Positions 11,931 through 19,976 of a stretch of 64,000 nt of DNA are shown in pieces. Source of the stretch: Pseudonocardia terrae (GTDB lineage Bacteria > Actinomycetota > Actinomycetes > Mycobacteriales > Pseudonocardiaceae); the NCBI RefSeq assembly GCF_021343995.1, contig NZ_JAJTTE010000035.1:17749-81748 (forward strand). The letters run 5' to 3'. The translations under genes were made by a program, and so were the position numbers. Numbering within the stretch: position 1 is the stretch's first letter; every line of letters starts with the position of its first letter. The notes beneath the pieces are model-generated. The model had not been told where the DNA came from and searched no databases. It saw only the letters and a program-made list of their open reading frames with translations.

Positions 11931-12863
11931 GAGCGCGACGGCGAGGCCGATCTCTCCCAGCACGGCCTCCGGCCTGGTCGCGAGGTCGTGCCACCGGCAG
12001 GTCAGCACCGTCCAGCCCGCCCGGGCCAGCACACCGCGCCGCCAGAGCGTGCGCCGCCGCGCCTCCGCCCCGAGCGGGCGCGCCCAGCCCTCGGCCTCCA
12101 CGGCCACCCGCGCCTGCGGGAAGGCCACCGGCAACACCACGCCGGCCGCCGGATGCTCGGTGCGCCAGCCGATCAGCCGCGCCTCCCGGAGCCGCGAGAC
12201 CAGCAACCGGACGGCCGCGGGCCCCGCGCGCTCGGCGGTCGCGGCCAGCGCGGCGCGGGCGGCGGTGGCGCCGGCGGCGCCCGGGTTCCGCGTGTGGGCC
12301 CGCGCCACCTCGGCGAACCCGACGTGCGACTGCAGCGCGCGATCCAGGAACGGGCCGCCCGCCGCGCCCAGCTCGACCGCCGACTCCAGCACGGCCAGCG
12401 GCAGGGCGGTGACCGGGACGCCGTGCCTGCTCGTGCGGTCGTCGTCGGCGAGGTCGCGGCGGCGGACGATCACGCCGGGGCGGTTCCGGGGCGACCGGCG
12501 GCGCGGCACGGTCACGGCGACCTCGCCGGCGAGGGCCGGCGCCACGCCGTGCCACCAGGCCGCGGCCAGCCCGCTGAGCACCGCGTCGTCGCCGGCCCAG
12601 AGCACGGCGGCCCGGACCCGCGCCTCGTCGGTGAGCCGGTGCGCGCGGTCGAGGTAGACGCGCGGGTGCAGCGGGACCCAGTGCCGGCCTGCGAGCCTCC
12701 GGTCGATCGCGTCGGTGGAGAGGCCCACGGCCCGCGCCTGGGCCCGCCCGATCACCCCCGCCTGCCGGCCGAGGAGGGCGGCGAGGGCGGGCCGGGCGGC
12801 GGACGGCGCGGTGTCACGGGAGGTGTCAGAGGCGGTGAGGCTGAGGTGCGTGATCGGCTCCAT
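11883..12863 (-). CDS. AbiEi-like / DUF559-type protein
   Basis: A 326-aa protein with two parts. The N-terminal 200 residues look like the winged-helix and C-terminal regions of AbiEi-type antitoxin/transcriptional regulators (LAALLGRQAGVIGRAQARAVG, then HPRVYLDRA). The last 80 residues resemble DUF559/Vsr-like endonuclease folds (VLPVAFPQARVAVEAEGW, later GWTVLTCRWHDL). I chose ATG 12863 because a longer frame would run into the divergent TetR gene. There is no adjacent AbiEii nucleotidyltransferase toxin, so it is an orphan. Such proteins are common in multiple copies in actinobacteria and their function is unproven. Confidence 0.7.
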   Translation of the reverse strand: MEPITHLSLTASDTSRDTAPSAARPALAALLGRQAGVIGRAQARAVGLSTDAIDRRLAGRHWVPLHPRVYLDRAHRLTDEARVRAAVLWAGDDAVLSGLAAAWWHGVAPALAGEVAVTVPRRRSPRNRPGVIVRRRDLADDDRTSRHGVPVTALPLAVLESAVELGAAGGPFLDRALQSHVGFAEVARAHTRNPGAAGATAARAALAATAERAGPAAVRLLVSRLREARLIGWRTEHPAAGVVLPVAFPQARVAVEAEGWARPLGAEARRRTLWRRGVLARAGWTVLTCRWHDLATRPEAVLGEIGLAVALGRRAGRPASPARSAG

Positions 12864-12923
12864 GCCCGGTTTCGACGGATCCGCCGCCGCCCCGGTTCCA
12901 CGCGAACGACATCGCCTCGAACA

Positions 12924-12947
12924 GAGTGGCACTCTGGAGTTCCACTC
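12924..12947. promoter_or_regulatory. 24-bp imperfect palindrome, likely TetR operator
   Basis: Twenty of 24 positions are symmetrical, with arms GAGTGG...CCACTC and inner half-sites CACTC/GAGTT. It ends one base before the ATG of the TetR gene and contains its likely Shine-Dalgarno GGAG. It lies in the 85-bp divergent promoter region shared with the AbiEi-like gene. This size, symmetry and place are typical for autoregulatory TetR operators. Confidence 0.65.
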
Positions 12948-12948
12948 C

Positions 12949-13533
12949 ATGAAGCGCGACGGCCGGTCCGTGATCGTCGAGGCGGCGCTGGCCGGCGTGG
13001 AGGAGTGCGGCTGGGAGGCGACGTCGATGCAGGCGGTGCGCGAGCGCGCGGGCGTCAGCAACGGTTCGTTGTTCCACCATTTCCCGACCCGGGCGGATCT
13101 CGCAGCGGCGGTCGTGGCGGCCGGGCTCGCCGATCACCGGGAGGTCCTGCTGCAGGCGCTGCGCGTCGCGGAGGGTGCCGAGGACGGGGTACGCCGGACC
13201 GTGGTGCGACATCTGCGGTGGATCGACGACAACCCGCGGCTGGCCCGGCTGTTCCTCCACTCACCGCCGGACGTGCTGCAGGCGATCCTGGACGAGGCGG
13301 CACGGGACGCCCACCGCGGCTTCGCCGATGAGATCAGCGACTGGTTGCGCGGCCACGGATGGCCCGGGACGCCGGAGCTCGCCGCGGTCGTCGCGCTCTG
13401 GATCGGCCCGGTGCACGAGTACGCCCGCGGCCGGCTCGCCTCCTCCGGGCCCACGCCGACCCCGACCTCCGACGCGCTGGCCGAAGGGGCGTGGCGCGCG
13501 ATCCGGCCACTGCTACCGGGGATCGAGCGATGA
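12949..13533 (+). CDS. TetR/AcrR family transcriptional regulator
   Basis: A 194-aa regulator. The N-terminal helix-turn-helix spans roughly residues 8-52 (MQAVRERAGVSNGSLFHHFPTRADL), and an all-helical ligand/dimer domain follows. The ATG directly after the palindrome at 12924-12947 gives the right TetR N-terminus. The next ORF begins in its stop codon (ATGA), so the two were one operon. Ligand and targets are unknown, but autoregulation is likely. Confidence 0.88.
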   Translation: MKRDGRSVIVEAALAGVEECGWEATSMQAVRERAGVSNGSLFHHFPTRADLAAAVVAAGLADHREVLLQALRVAEGAEDGVRRTVVRHLRWIDDNPRLARLFLHSPPDVLQAILDEAARDAHRGFADEISDWLRGHGWPGTPELAAVVALWIGPVHEYARGRLASSGPTPTPTSDALAEGAWRAIRPLLPGIER

Positions 13534-13784
13534 GCCGCGAACGGTATCTGCGGGTGCTGGCCGGGTTCACCGCGGTGGTCGACGCCTGCCCCGCCGGGTC
13601 CTGGGACCGTCGTACTCCGTGTCCGCGCTCGTCGGCGCGGCAGTTGGTCGGCCACGTCATCGATGCTCAGCGGCAGGTGGTCGCGCCGGTGTCGGGTCGG
13701 GGCCCGAGCGCCCCGGTCGCCGGCCCCGCGGTGCTGGGCGCGCTCGGCCGGTCCCCCGGCCCTTTCGTCACGGACCCGTCGTGA
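13530..13784 (+). pseudogene. truncated DinB/TIGR03086-type (mycothiol-dependent isomerase-like) fragment
   Basis: An 84-aa ORF overlapping the TetR stop. Residues 1-50 (YLRVLAGFTAVVDACPAGSW, then LVGHVIDAQRQVV) match the start of DinB-fold TIGR03086 proteins, which are normally about 190 aa. The conserved middle and C-terminal helices are missing and the tail looks random, so this is probably a 3'-truncated remnant. The stop overlaps the GTG of the next gene. Confidence 0.55.
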
Positions 13785-14620
13785 GCACCGGGGACGTGCC
13801 CGACGGGGCGGGCGAGGTGGCCGCACAGCTCGCCCACGTCCTGCCGGGGCTGCGGGCCGGGGCGGTGACCCCGCTCGGCTCCGGCCTCGACCACGACGCC
13901 TACGACGTCGACGGCACCCTGGTCGTTCGGTACGGCCGCGGCCCGGATCAGGAAGCGAGGGCGGCCGCCGTACTGCGCGAGGCGGCGCTGCTGCAGCGGG
14001 TCGCCTCGGTCTGCCCCGTGCCCGTCCCGCCGGTGCGTCTGGTCGTGCCCGAGCAGGGGTGCCTGATCCTCGGGAGGCTGGCCGGCGCCCCGCTGCTCGA
14101 CCGCTCCGGAGCGGAACGCGCCGCGGCCGCGGCCGGGGTCGGCGCGGTGCTGGGCACCGTCCTCGCCGCCCTGCATGCCCTGCCACTCGCCGGACCGGAC
14201 GCCGAGGTCGACGTCGACGACGTCGCGCCCGAGGAATGGCGCGACGAGGCCGTCGAGACCTACCGGACCGTCCGCAACGAGGTTCCCCGCGGCTTCCGGG
14301 CGGGTGTGGAGCGGTTCCTGTGCGAGCCCCCGGCGCCCGTCCCTCCCCGCCGGGTCTTCTCCCACAACGACCTGGGCGTGGAGCACGTGCTCGTCGAGGA
14401 CGGCCGGGTCAGGGGGATCATCGACTGGAGCGACGCCGCGATCACCGACCCGGCGGTCGACCTCGGCCGGATCCTGCGCGACCTCGGACCGGCCGCGCTC
14501 GACAGCGCGCTCACCGCGTACGGGGCCGACGGCGGGGGTTCGCTGCGCGTCCGGGCGGTCTTCTACGCCCGGTGCACCCCTGCTCGAAGATCTCGCCTTC
14601 GGCCTGCACCCGGGCCGTGA
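13781..14620 (+). CDS. aminoglycoside phosphotransferase (APH) family kinase, C-terminus frameshifted
   Basis: GTG 13781 overlaps the previous stop. The 279-aa product has the APH kinase fold: ATP lobe up to about 100, catalytic Brenner-type motif HNDLGVEHV, and the metal-binding Asp in IIDWSDAAITDPAVDLG. After FYARCT the frame turns into Arg/Pro-rich noise and stops at 14620. The +1-shifted frame continues with LLEDLAFGLHPGRERYAAK and ends in LPWLF at 14666, the natural end of the family. Removing one C from the CCCC run at 14577-14580 restores the full protein. The substrate is unknown. Antibiotic resistance should not be assumed, since most actinobacterial APH-fold kinases have other or unknown substrates. 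Confidence 0.75.
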   Translation: MSTGDVPDGAGEVAAQLAHVLPGLRAGAVTPLGSGLDHDAYDVDGTLVVRYGRGPDQEARAAAVLREAALLQRVASVCPVPVPPVRLVVPEQGCLILGRLAGAPLLDRSGAERAAAAAGVGAVLGTVLAALHALPLAGPDAEVDVDDVAPEEWRDEAVETYRTVRNEVPRGFRAGVERFLCEPPAPVPPRRVFSHNDLGVEHVLVEDGRVRGIIDWSDAAITDPAVDLGRILRDLGPAALDSALTAYGADGGGSLRVRAVFYARCTPARRSRLRPAPGP

Positions 14621-14700
14621 GCGCTACGCGGCCAAGAGCCTGGAGGCGCTGCCGTGGCTGTTCTGACCGGCGCCGGTCCGCGCCCGCCGGGAGGCGAACC

Positions 14701-14921
14701 GTGGACGTGAGGCGGTGGTTGTACCGCGGCGGACGTCCCAACCGCCCGGCGCGCGGAGTGGATCGGCTCACGGCCGTCCTGAAGGCCTATGTCGGACGGG
14801 CTCCGACGCGAGGACGCACATTCCGGTCGACGAGGACGCGCCGCTCCGCGAGTTCGCGCGGGTGGCGCCGCGGTTCCCGGTCTTCCGCGTCGTGCCGAGG
14901 CACAGCGGTTCGGACCGTTAG
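14701..14921 (+). pseudogene. remnant of a deazaflavin (F420)-dependent nitroreductase-family gene
   Basis: The frame from GTG 14701 gives the family N-terminus (RRWLYRGGRPNRPARGVDRL). It then jumps straight to the C-terminal motif LKAYVGRAP, so about 80 internal residues are missing. A further one-base shift near 14804 moves the end (THIPVDEDAPL..., FPVFRVVPRHS) to another frame, which stops at 14921. Family members are about 150 aa. Internal deletion plus frameshift makes this a clear pseudogene. Confidence 0.65.
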
Positions 14922-15766
14922 GGGCGGAGCAGGGCCTCCAGGTCGGCGACCACGGCGCGGTCCGCGTCGACCCAGGCGACCGTGGGCAGCTCCCGCTCCC
15001 GCAGCCACCGCACCGCGAGGTGCTCCAGCGCCTTCGGCTCGGGCGAGTCGGGGCGCAGCGCCGCGGCGTACATCCGCAACACCAGGGTCCCCCCGGGCGT
15101 CGCCACGGGTAGGTCGGTGCCCACCCGCTCCCCCACCTCGACCTGCGCGGCGAGCTCCTCGGCGCACTCGCGGGCGAGCGCCTCCGGCTCCGACTCGCCC
15201 GGCTCGGCGCGCCCGCCCGGCAGTTCCCAGCGGCCCCGCAGCTCGGCCGGCCGCGACCGCTGCGCCGCGAGCACCGCCCCGTCGCGCACGATCGCCGCCC
15301 CGACGACGGCGGGCGCCTCCGCCAGCTCCTCGGCCCGCCGCCGGTAGACGGCGGAGCGGGAGGCGAGCATGTCCCGCATCAGGCGGCGCACCAGGATCGC
15401 GTCGCCGATCCGGCCGGCCACGCCGAAGGGCGACCGCCAGCGGATCTCGTCCCGCATCACCGTCCCGCCCGGCCGGTCGGCGAGGGTCGTGGTGTGCACC
15501 AGGCCCTTCGCCAGCCCGCCCACCAGCTCGGACACCATCCCGTCGACCCCGACGGTCCGGATCCGCGAGCGGTAGGGCAGCCGGACGCCGGCGGCGAGCC
15601 GGGCGTCGAGCAGCACCTCGTCGCCCGGCACCAGCAGCCGGACGGCGGCGGAGTACCGGTGCCCGGCCTCCCGCAGCGACTCCTCGGCCGCCTCGCCGTC
15701 CCGCACCACGCCGGCGACCAACCGGCGGGGCGCCGCGATCAGGGTCGAACAGCTCTCCACGGGCAC
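14918..15766 (-). CDS. SRPBCC-Nudix fusion protein
   Basis: A protein of about 282 aa with two domains. Residues 1-140 form a polyketide-cyclase/START-like SRPBCC domain, including a ratchet-like stretch (TLADRPGGTVMRDEIRWRSPFG). Residues 150-282 form a Nudix hydrolase with the box GGRAEPGESEPEALARECAEEL, close to the GX5EX7REUXEEXGU consensus except that the last Gly is Ala. Nudix enzymes hydrolyse nucleoside diphosphates linked to another group, as in MutT-type pool cleaning. The start is GTG 15766 or GTG 15760. It converges with the remnant at 14701-14921 and lies downstream of the histidine-kinase gene. Confidence 0.8.
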   Translation of the reverse strand: MPVESCSTLIAAPRRLVAGVVRDGEAAEESLREAGHRYSAAVRLLVPGDEVLLDARLAAGVRLPYRSRIRTVGVDGMVSELVGGLAKGLVHTTTLADRPGGTVMRDEIRWRSPFGVAGRIGDAILVRRLMRDMLASRSAVYRRRAEELAEAPAVVGAAIVRDGAVLAAQRSRPAELRGRWELPGGRAEPGESEPEALARECAEELAAQVEVGERVGTDLPVATPGGTLVLRMYAAALRPDSPEPKALEHLAVRWLRERELPTVAWVDADRAVVADLEALLRP

Positions 15767-15825
15767 GACCGAGATCGTCCCAGACCCCGACGGACCGCCG
15801 CAGACGCACGATTGCGCACCCGTCG

Positions 15826-17184
15826 TCACGGTGCGGGCCAGCGCACCTCCAGCCGCGCCCCGCCCCACGCCGACGCGCCCGCTGACACCTCGCCGCCCCG
15901 CCCGCGCACCAGGGCCGCGACCAACGCCAGCCCCAGCCCCGCGTGCCCGCCGCCCGCCTCCTGGGACAGTCGCGTGAACCGGTCGAACACGCGCACCCGG
16001 TCCGCCTCGGGGATGCCCGGGCCGTCGTCGGAGACCGCGAGCCGGGTGACCCGGCCCGCCGGCAGCACCTCGATCCGGACCCGGGTCGCGGCGTACCGGG
16101 CGGCGTTGCCGAGCAGGTTGTCGAGCACCAGCGCGACCTCGGCGGCTCCGGCCGCCGCCAGCGCGACGCCCGGCGCGAGCAGCTCCGGCGCCGGGCCCTC
16201 GGTGACCCGGTCGATCGCCGCCCGCGACGCCTCGACCAGGTCGACGGGTTCCGGCTCGGGTCGCTGCCCGGCATCGGCGCGGGCCAGCGCCATCAGGTCG
16301 GAGAGCAGCCCGGAGAGCCGCTGGGCCTCGACCGCGACCTCGCGCAGCGTCTCCTCCGCCAGCGCCGGGTCCGGGTGTGCGACCGCCACCTCGGCCTGGG
16401 CGCGGATCGCGGCGACCGGGGAGCGCAGCTCGTGGGCGGCGTCGCCCGTGAACCGCTCGAGCCGCGTGACGGCGTCGTCCCGGCGGGCGAGCAGCGAGTT
16501 CAGCTCCTCGGCGAGCGCACGCAGCTCGTCGTGCGCCGCGGGGACCGGCAGCCGCCGCCCCGGCGGGAGCGCCGCGGCCGCCGCCCGCATCCGGTCGACC
16601 GGCCGCAGCGCCGCCCGCGTCGCCACCCAGGCCGCCAGCGCCACGACCGCCGCCGCCAGCAGCCCCGCCACGACGAACCCGACGGCTGCCCGGGCCAGCA
16701 GCGTCGCGCCGCCGACGAGGTCGCCCGAGGCGAACACCAGCCGGGGCGACCCGTCCGGCAGGATCGCCGGGTCGGCGACCCAGCGGGTGGCGGTGCCCTC
16801 GAGGAACACGTTCTCGGCGCGCCCGGCCGCGAGGTCGCGGACGTCGCGCGCGGTCATCGGCAGCGGCCCCCGCCCGTCGACGGGCGTGCCCGCGGTGTCG
16901 GTGATCCGGATCGACGGCGGGGTGGCCCGGTCCGCGACGGCCCCGCCCTGCTCCAGCCGCGTCACGACGACCCCGGCCTGCGTGTGCAGCTCGTTGTCCG
17001 CCGCCGCGATCAGCGTGGTGTACAGCAGGTTCACCCCGAGCCGGCTCAGCGCGAGCAGCGCGACGAGCGCGACCGCGCCCACCACGGTGGTGATCCGGAA
17101 CCGCAGCGTGCGGCTCCGCCACCAGCCGCGGCACCGCAGGGCGCGGGCACGCACCAGACCGCGGGCGAACCGGCGCCGCAACAC
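15826..17184 (-). CDS. sensor histidine kinase (two-component system 1)
   Basis: A 452-aa membrane kinase. One helix lies near residues 25-50, an extracellular sensor of about 110 residues follows, a second helix lies near 160-180, then HAMP. The H-box is FTGDAAHELRSPVAAIRAQ (His phosphorylated), and the ATPase has NLLGNAARYA (N box), DDGPGIPEAD (G1) and GLGLALVAALV (G2). It starts three bases after the response-regulator gene ends, so both form an operon with the regulator first. Confidence 0.9.
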   Translation of the reverse strand: MLRRRFARGLVRARALRCRGWWRSRTLRFRITTVVGAVALVALLALSRLGVNLLYTTLIAAADNELHTQAGVVVTRLEQGGAVADRATPPSIRITDTAGTPVDGRGPLPMTARDVRDLAAGRAENVFLEGTATRWVADPAILPDGSPRLVFASGDLVGGATLLARAAVGFVVAGLLAAAVVALAAWVATRAALRPVDRMRAAAAALPPGRRLPVPAAHDELRALAEELNSLLARRDDAVTRLERFTGDAAHELRSPVAAIRAQAEVAVAHPDPALAEETLREVAVEAQRLSGLLSDLMALARADAGQRPEPEPVDLVEASRAAIDRVTEGPAPELLAPGVALAAAGAAEVALVLDNLLGNAARYAATRVRIEVLPAGRVTRLAVSDDGPGIPEADRVRVFDRFTRLSQEAGGGHAGLGLALVAALVRGRGGEVSAGASAWGGARLEVRWPAP

Positions 17185-17187
17185 GCC

Positions 17188-17871
17188 TCAGCCCGATCCG
17201 ACGAGGTACCCGTGCCCGCGGACGGTGCGCAGCACGTGCCCGGCGCCGACGGCGTCGAGCTTGCGGCGCAGGTACCCCACGTAGACCTCGACGACGTTGC
17301 GGCTCGCGGCCTGCTCGTCGCCCCAGACCAGACGCAGCAGCTCGTCCTTGGCCACCGCGGTGTCCGGCCTGCGGGCGAGCGCGTGCAGCAGCTCGAACTC
17401 CCGCGGCGACAGCTCGACCGGCGCGTCCTCCCAGGTCACCGACCGCGACGCCGGGTCGACGACGAGGCCGCCGAGCCGGACCCGCTGCCCGGAGCGGCCG
17501 AGCGCGGCGTCGCGCCGGCGCAGCATCGCCTTCAGCTGTGCCACGAGGACGACGAACGAGAACGGTTTGACGAGGTAGCCGTCCGCGCCGAGGTCCAGCC
17601 CGTCGGCCTGGTCGATCTCGCCGTCCTTGGCCGACAGCATCAGCACCGGGGTGTCGACGCCGGCCGCGCGCATCCGCTCGAGGACCCGGTAGCCGGAGAG
17701 CCCGGGCAGGATGATGTCGAGCACGACGGCGTCGAAACCGCCGGTCAGCGCCGCGCGCAGGGCGGAGTTGCCGTCGCCGACCGCGACGACCTCCATCCCC
17801 TCGGCGGTGAGCCCGCGGGCCAGCGCCGTGCGCACCCCGGGCTCGTCGTCCACCACCAACACCCTGGCCAT
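17188..17871 (-). CDS. OmpR/PhoB-family response regulator (two-component system 1)
   Basis: A 227-aa regulator. The receiver domain covers residues 1-115, with the acidic pocket DDEP, phospho-acceptor Asp in VVLDIILPGL and Lys in VKPFS. The winged-helix DNA-binding domain covers 130-227 (LSPREFELLHALARRPD and VRGHGYLVGSG). It is divergent from the exported LolA-like gene at 18007. The direct repeats between them are plausible binding sites, so it probably controls itself and the envelope genes to its right. Confidence 0.92.
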   Translation of the reverse strand: MARVLVVDDEPGVRTALARGLTAEGMEVVAVGDGNSALRAALTGGFDAVVLDIILPGLSGYRVLERMRAAGVDTPVLMLSAKDGEIDQADGLDLGADGYLVKPFSFVVLVAQLKAMLRRRDAALGRSGQRVRLGGLVVDPASRSVTWEDAPVELSPREFELLHALARRPDTAVAKDELLRLVWGDEQAASRNVVEVYVGYLRRKLDAVGAGHVLRTVRGHGYLVGSG

Positions 17872-17935
17872 CGTCGACAACGTACCGCCGGGCGGAACCT
17901 CGACCTCGGAATTGATGCTCGCCCCGGACGCTCCG

Positions 17936-17982
17936 CTCAGTCGTTTCTCAGCGACGGGGTGTCCGGATGAGACCTCTCTCAG
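17936..17982. promoter_or_regulatory. CTCAG direct repeats in the divergent promoter region
   Basis: CTCAG occurs at 17936-17940 and 17947-17951, exactly 11 bp apart, and again at 17978-17982 (31 bp further on, about three helical turns). The second and third copies extend to TCTCAG. An 11-bp period is typical for OmpR-family dimers binding head to tail. The sites lie between the regulator start (17871) and the exported-protein start (18007). Confidence 0.5.
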
Positions 17983-18006
17983 TCCCGATGCGTCAGGCTT
18001 ACCGGC

Positions 18007-19026
18007 ATGGCAGTGGGAACGGCAGGACGGCTCTGGGCCCGGATCGGGACGGGCGTGGCGATCGCGGGTGCGGTCGGGCTGGGACTGGTGGCGGTGCCCG
18101 CCGGCGCGGGGGCGGCCCCGAACCTGCCCCCGGTCTCGCCGGAGGACCTCGTGGCCTCGGTCGAGAAGGCGAACCCCGGACCGCTGAACGGCACCGTCGA
18201 GCTGGACAACGCGCTCGGGCTGCCGGCGATCCCCGGCGCCCCGGACCTCGCGAACGGCACCAAGGACGCGCGCGTCTGGTCGGACGGGGCGGGCAAGGGC
18301 CGGGTCGCGCTGCCGTCGGCCCAGGGCGAGAAGACGCTGGTGTCCGACGGGACCACCGCCTGGTCCTACGACTCCACGGACCGCACCGCCACGAAGAAGG
18401 CCGTCACGCCGGGCGAGCACCGGCCCGAGGCCGCGGACCCGACCCGCTCGGCCGCCGACGCGATCGCGAAGCTGCGCACCACCAGCACCGTGAGCGTCGA
18501 CGGCACCGCCGAGGTGGCGGGCCGCCCGGCGTACGAGCTGGTTCTGGCGCCCAAGCCCACCGAGCGCACGCTGCTGCGCGAGGTCCGGATCGCCGTCGAC
18601 TCCGAGAAGCGGATCCCGCTGCGACTCACCGTGCTGGCCACCGGCTCGTCCGACCCGGCCCTCGAGGTCGGGTTCACCGACGTCACCTTCGGTCCCCAGG
18701 ACCCGTCGCTGTTCACCTTCACCCCGCCGCCCGGCACCACGGTGAAGGAGGCCCCGCAGGGCGGCCCGGACCACGGCACCAACGGCGGCAAGCCGACCGT
18801 CGTCGGTGACGGGTGGGACGCGGTCGTGATCGCGAAGCGGCCCGCGCAGGAGCAGCCGTCCCAGGGGGCCCCGGACCTCTCGCGCCTCGGCACCCCGGTC
18901 AGCGGGTCCTGGGGCAGCGGGCGGCTGATCACGACGGCGGTGGCGAGCGCGATCGTCACCGACGACGGGCGGGTCGCCGCGGGGGCGGTGCCCCAGCAGG
19001 TGCTCACCGAGGCCCTGTCGAAGTGA
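18007..19026 (+). CDS. exported LolA-like / DUF2092-type protein
   Basis: A 339-aa protein with a cleavable signal peptide (about residues 1-36, ending AGAGA). A beta-rich body of the LolA/LppX-like kind follows, including DGTTAWSYDSTDRTA, GRPAYELVLAPK and DPSLFTFTPPPGTTV. Such proteins bind lipids or act as envelope stress sensors in actinobacteria. Its GTGA overlap with the ABC ATPase gene, and its position divergent from a two-component system, suggest a three-gene envelope-related operon. The ligand is unknown. Confidence 0.78.
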   Translation: MAVGTAGRLWARIGTGVAIAGAVGLGLVAVPAGAGAAPNLPPVSPEDLVASVEKANPGPLNGTVELDNALGLPAIPGAPDLANGTKDARVWSDGAGKGRVALPSAQGEKTLVSDGTTAWSYDSTDRTATKKAVTPGEHRPEAADPTRSAADAIAKLRTTSTVSVDGTAEVAGRPAYELVLAPKPTERTLLREVRIAVDSEKRIPLRLTVLATGSSDPALEVGFTDVTFGPQDPSLFTFTPPPGTTVKEAPQGGPDHGTNGGKPTVVGDGWDAVVIAKRPAQEQPSQGAPDLSRLGTPVSGSWGSGRLITTAVASAIVTDDGRVAAGAVPQQVLTEALSK

Positions 19027-19976
19027 CGACCCTGCCCGTGCGGGAGGCTGCGCGGGTGACCGCCGCTCCCGCCGCCCGGGCCGTCGGCCTGCGGAAGGTG
19101 TACGGCCGTACGGTCGCGGTGGCGGGCCTCGACCTCGAGGTCCCCGCCGGCGCCGTGCTCGGCATGCTCGGCCCCAACGGCTCGGGCAAGACGACCCTGA
19201 TCCGGCTGCTGCTCGGGCTGACCCGCCCCACCGCCGGGACCGCCGAGCTGCTGGGCCACCCGCTGCCGGAGGTCGCGGCCGCGCTCCCGCACGTCGGGGC
19301 GCTGGTCGAGGGACCCGGGTTCCACCCGTTCCTCTCCGGACGGGAGAACCTGCGCCGCCTGGCCGCCGCCGAACCGCTGCTCGACGCGGCGGCGATGCCC
19401 CGGGCCGTCGGCGACGCGCTGGAACGGGTGGGGCTCGCCCACGCGGCCGACCGCCGGTTCCGCGGCTACTCGCTCGGCATGAAGCAGCGGCTGGGGCTGG
19501 CCGGGGCGCTGCTCGTGCCGCGCCGGCTCGTGGTGCTCGACGAGCCGACCAACGGCCTCGACCCCGCCGGCACCCGGGACGTCCGGGCGATCATCGCCGA
19601 GCTGCACGCCGCGGGCGCGACCGTGATCGTCTCCTCGCACCTGCTGGCCGAGGTGGAGGCGACCTGCACGCACGTCGCCGTCCTGCAGTCGGGCACGCTG
19701 GTCGCGGCCGGGGAGCTGCGGGGGCTGCTCGACTCCCGGACCGGCGGCCTCGTGATCGTGACGCCGGACGTCGAACCGGCCCTGCGCACGCTCGCCGAGG
19801 TCGGTGCCGTCGCGACCCGCGACAGCGGGGGCGAGCCCGGCGTCGTCGTCACGGACGGGCCGGAGCCGCCCGAGATCGTCGCGCTGCTGGTGCGCGCGGG
19901 CGTCGCGGTGCACGAGGCGCGCCGGCGGCGGCCGCGGCTGGAGGAGCTGTTCGCGCAGCTCACGGAGGGACCATGA
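19023..19976 (+). CDS. ABC transporter ATP-binding protein (exporter type)
   Basis: A 317-aa ATPase with Walker A GPNGSGKTT, signature YSLGMKQRLG, Walker B LVVLDEPTNGLDP and switch His in VSSHLL. A C-terminal domain of about 90 residues follows, as in the DrrA/CcmA-like exporter subfamily. GTG 19023 overlaps the preceding stop, and its own stop overlaps the permease ATG. The substrate is unknown. Confidence 0.92.
   Translation: MTTLPVREAARVTAAPAARAVGLRKVYGRTVAVAGLDLEVPAGAVLGMLGPNGSGKTTLIRLLLGLTRPTAGTAELLGHPLPEVAAALPHVGALVEGPGFHPFLSGRENLRRLAAAEPLLDAAAMPRAVGDALERVGLAHAADRRFRGYSLGMKQRLGLAGALLVPRRLVVLDEPTNGLDPAGTRDVRAIIAELHAAGATVIVSSHLLAEVEATCTHVAVLQSGTLVAAGELRGLLDSRTGGLVIVTPDVEPALRTLAEVGAVATRDSGGEPGVVVTDGPEPPEIVALLVRAGVAVHEARRRRPRLEELFAQLTEGP

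Noticed and set aside
13781..14620. Calling the APH-like gene an aminoglycoside resistance gene
   Set aside because: Only the kinase fold and Brenner motif are visible; substrate specificity cannot be read, and the C-terminus is frameshifted.
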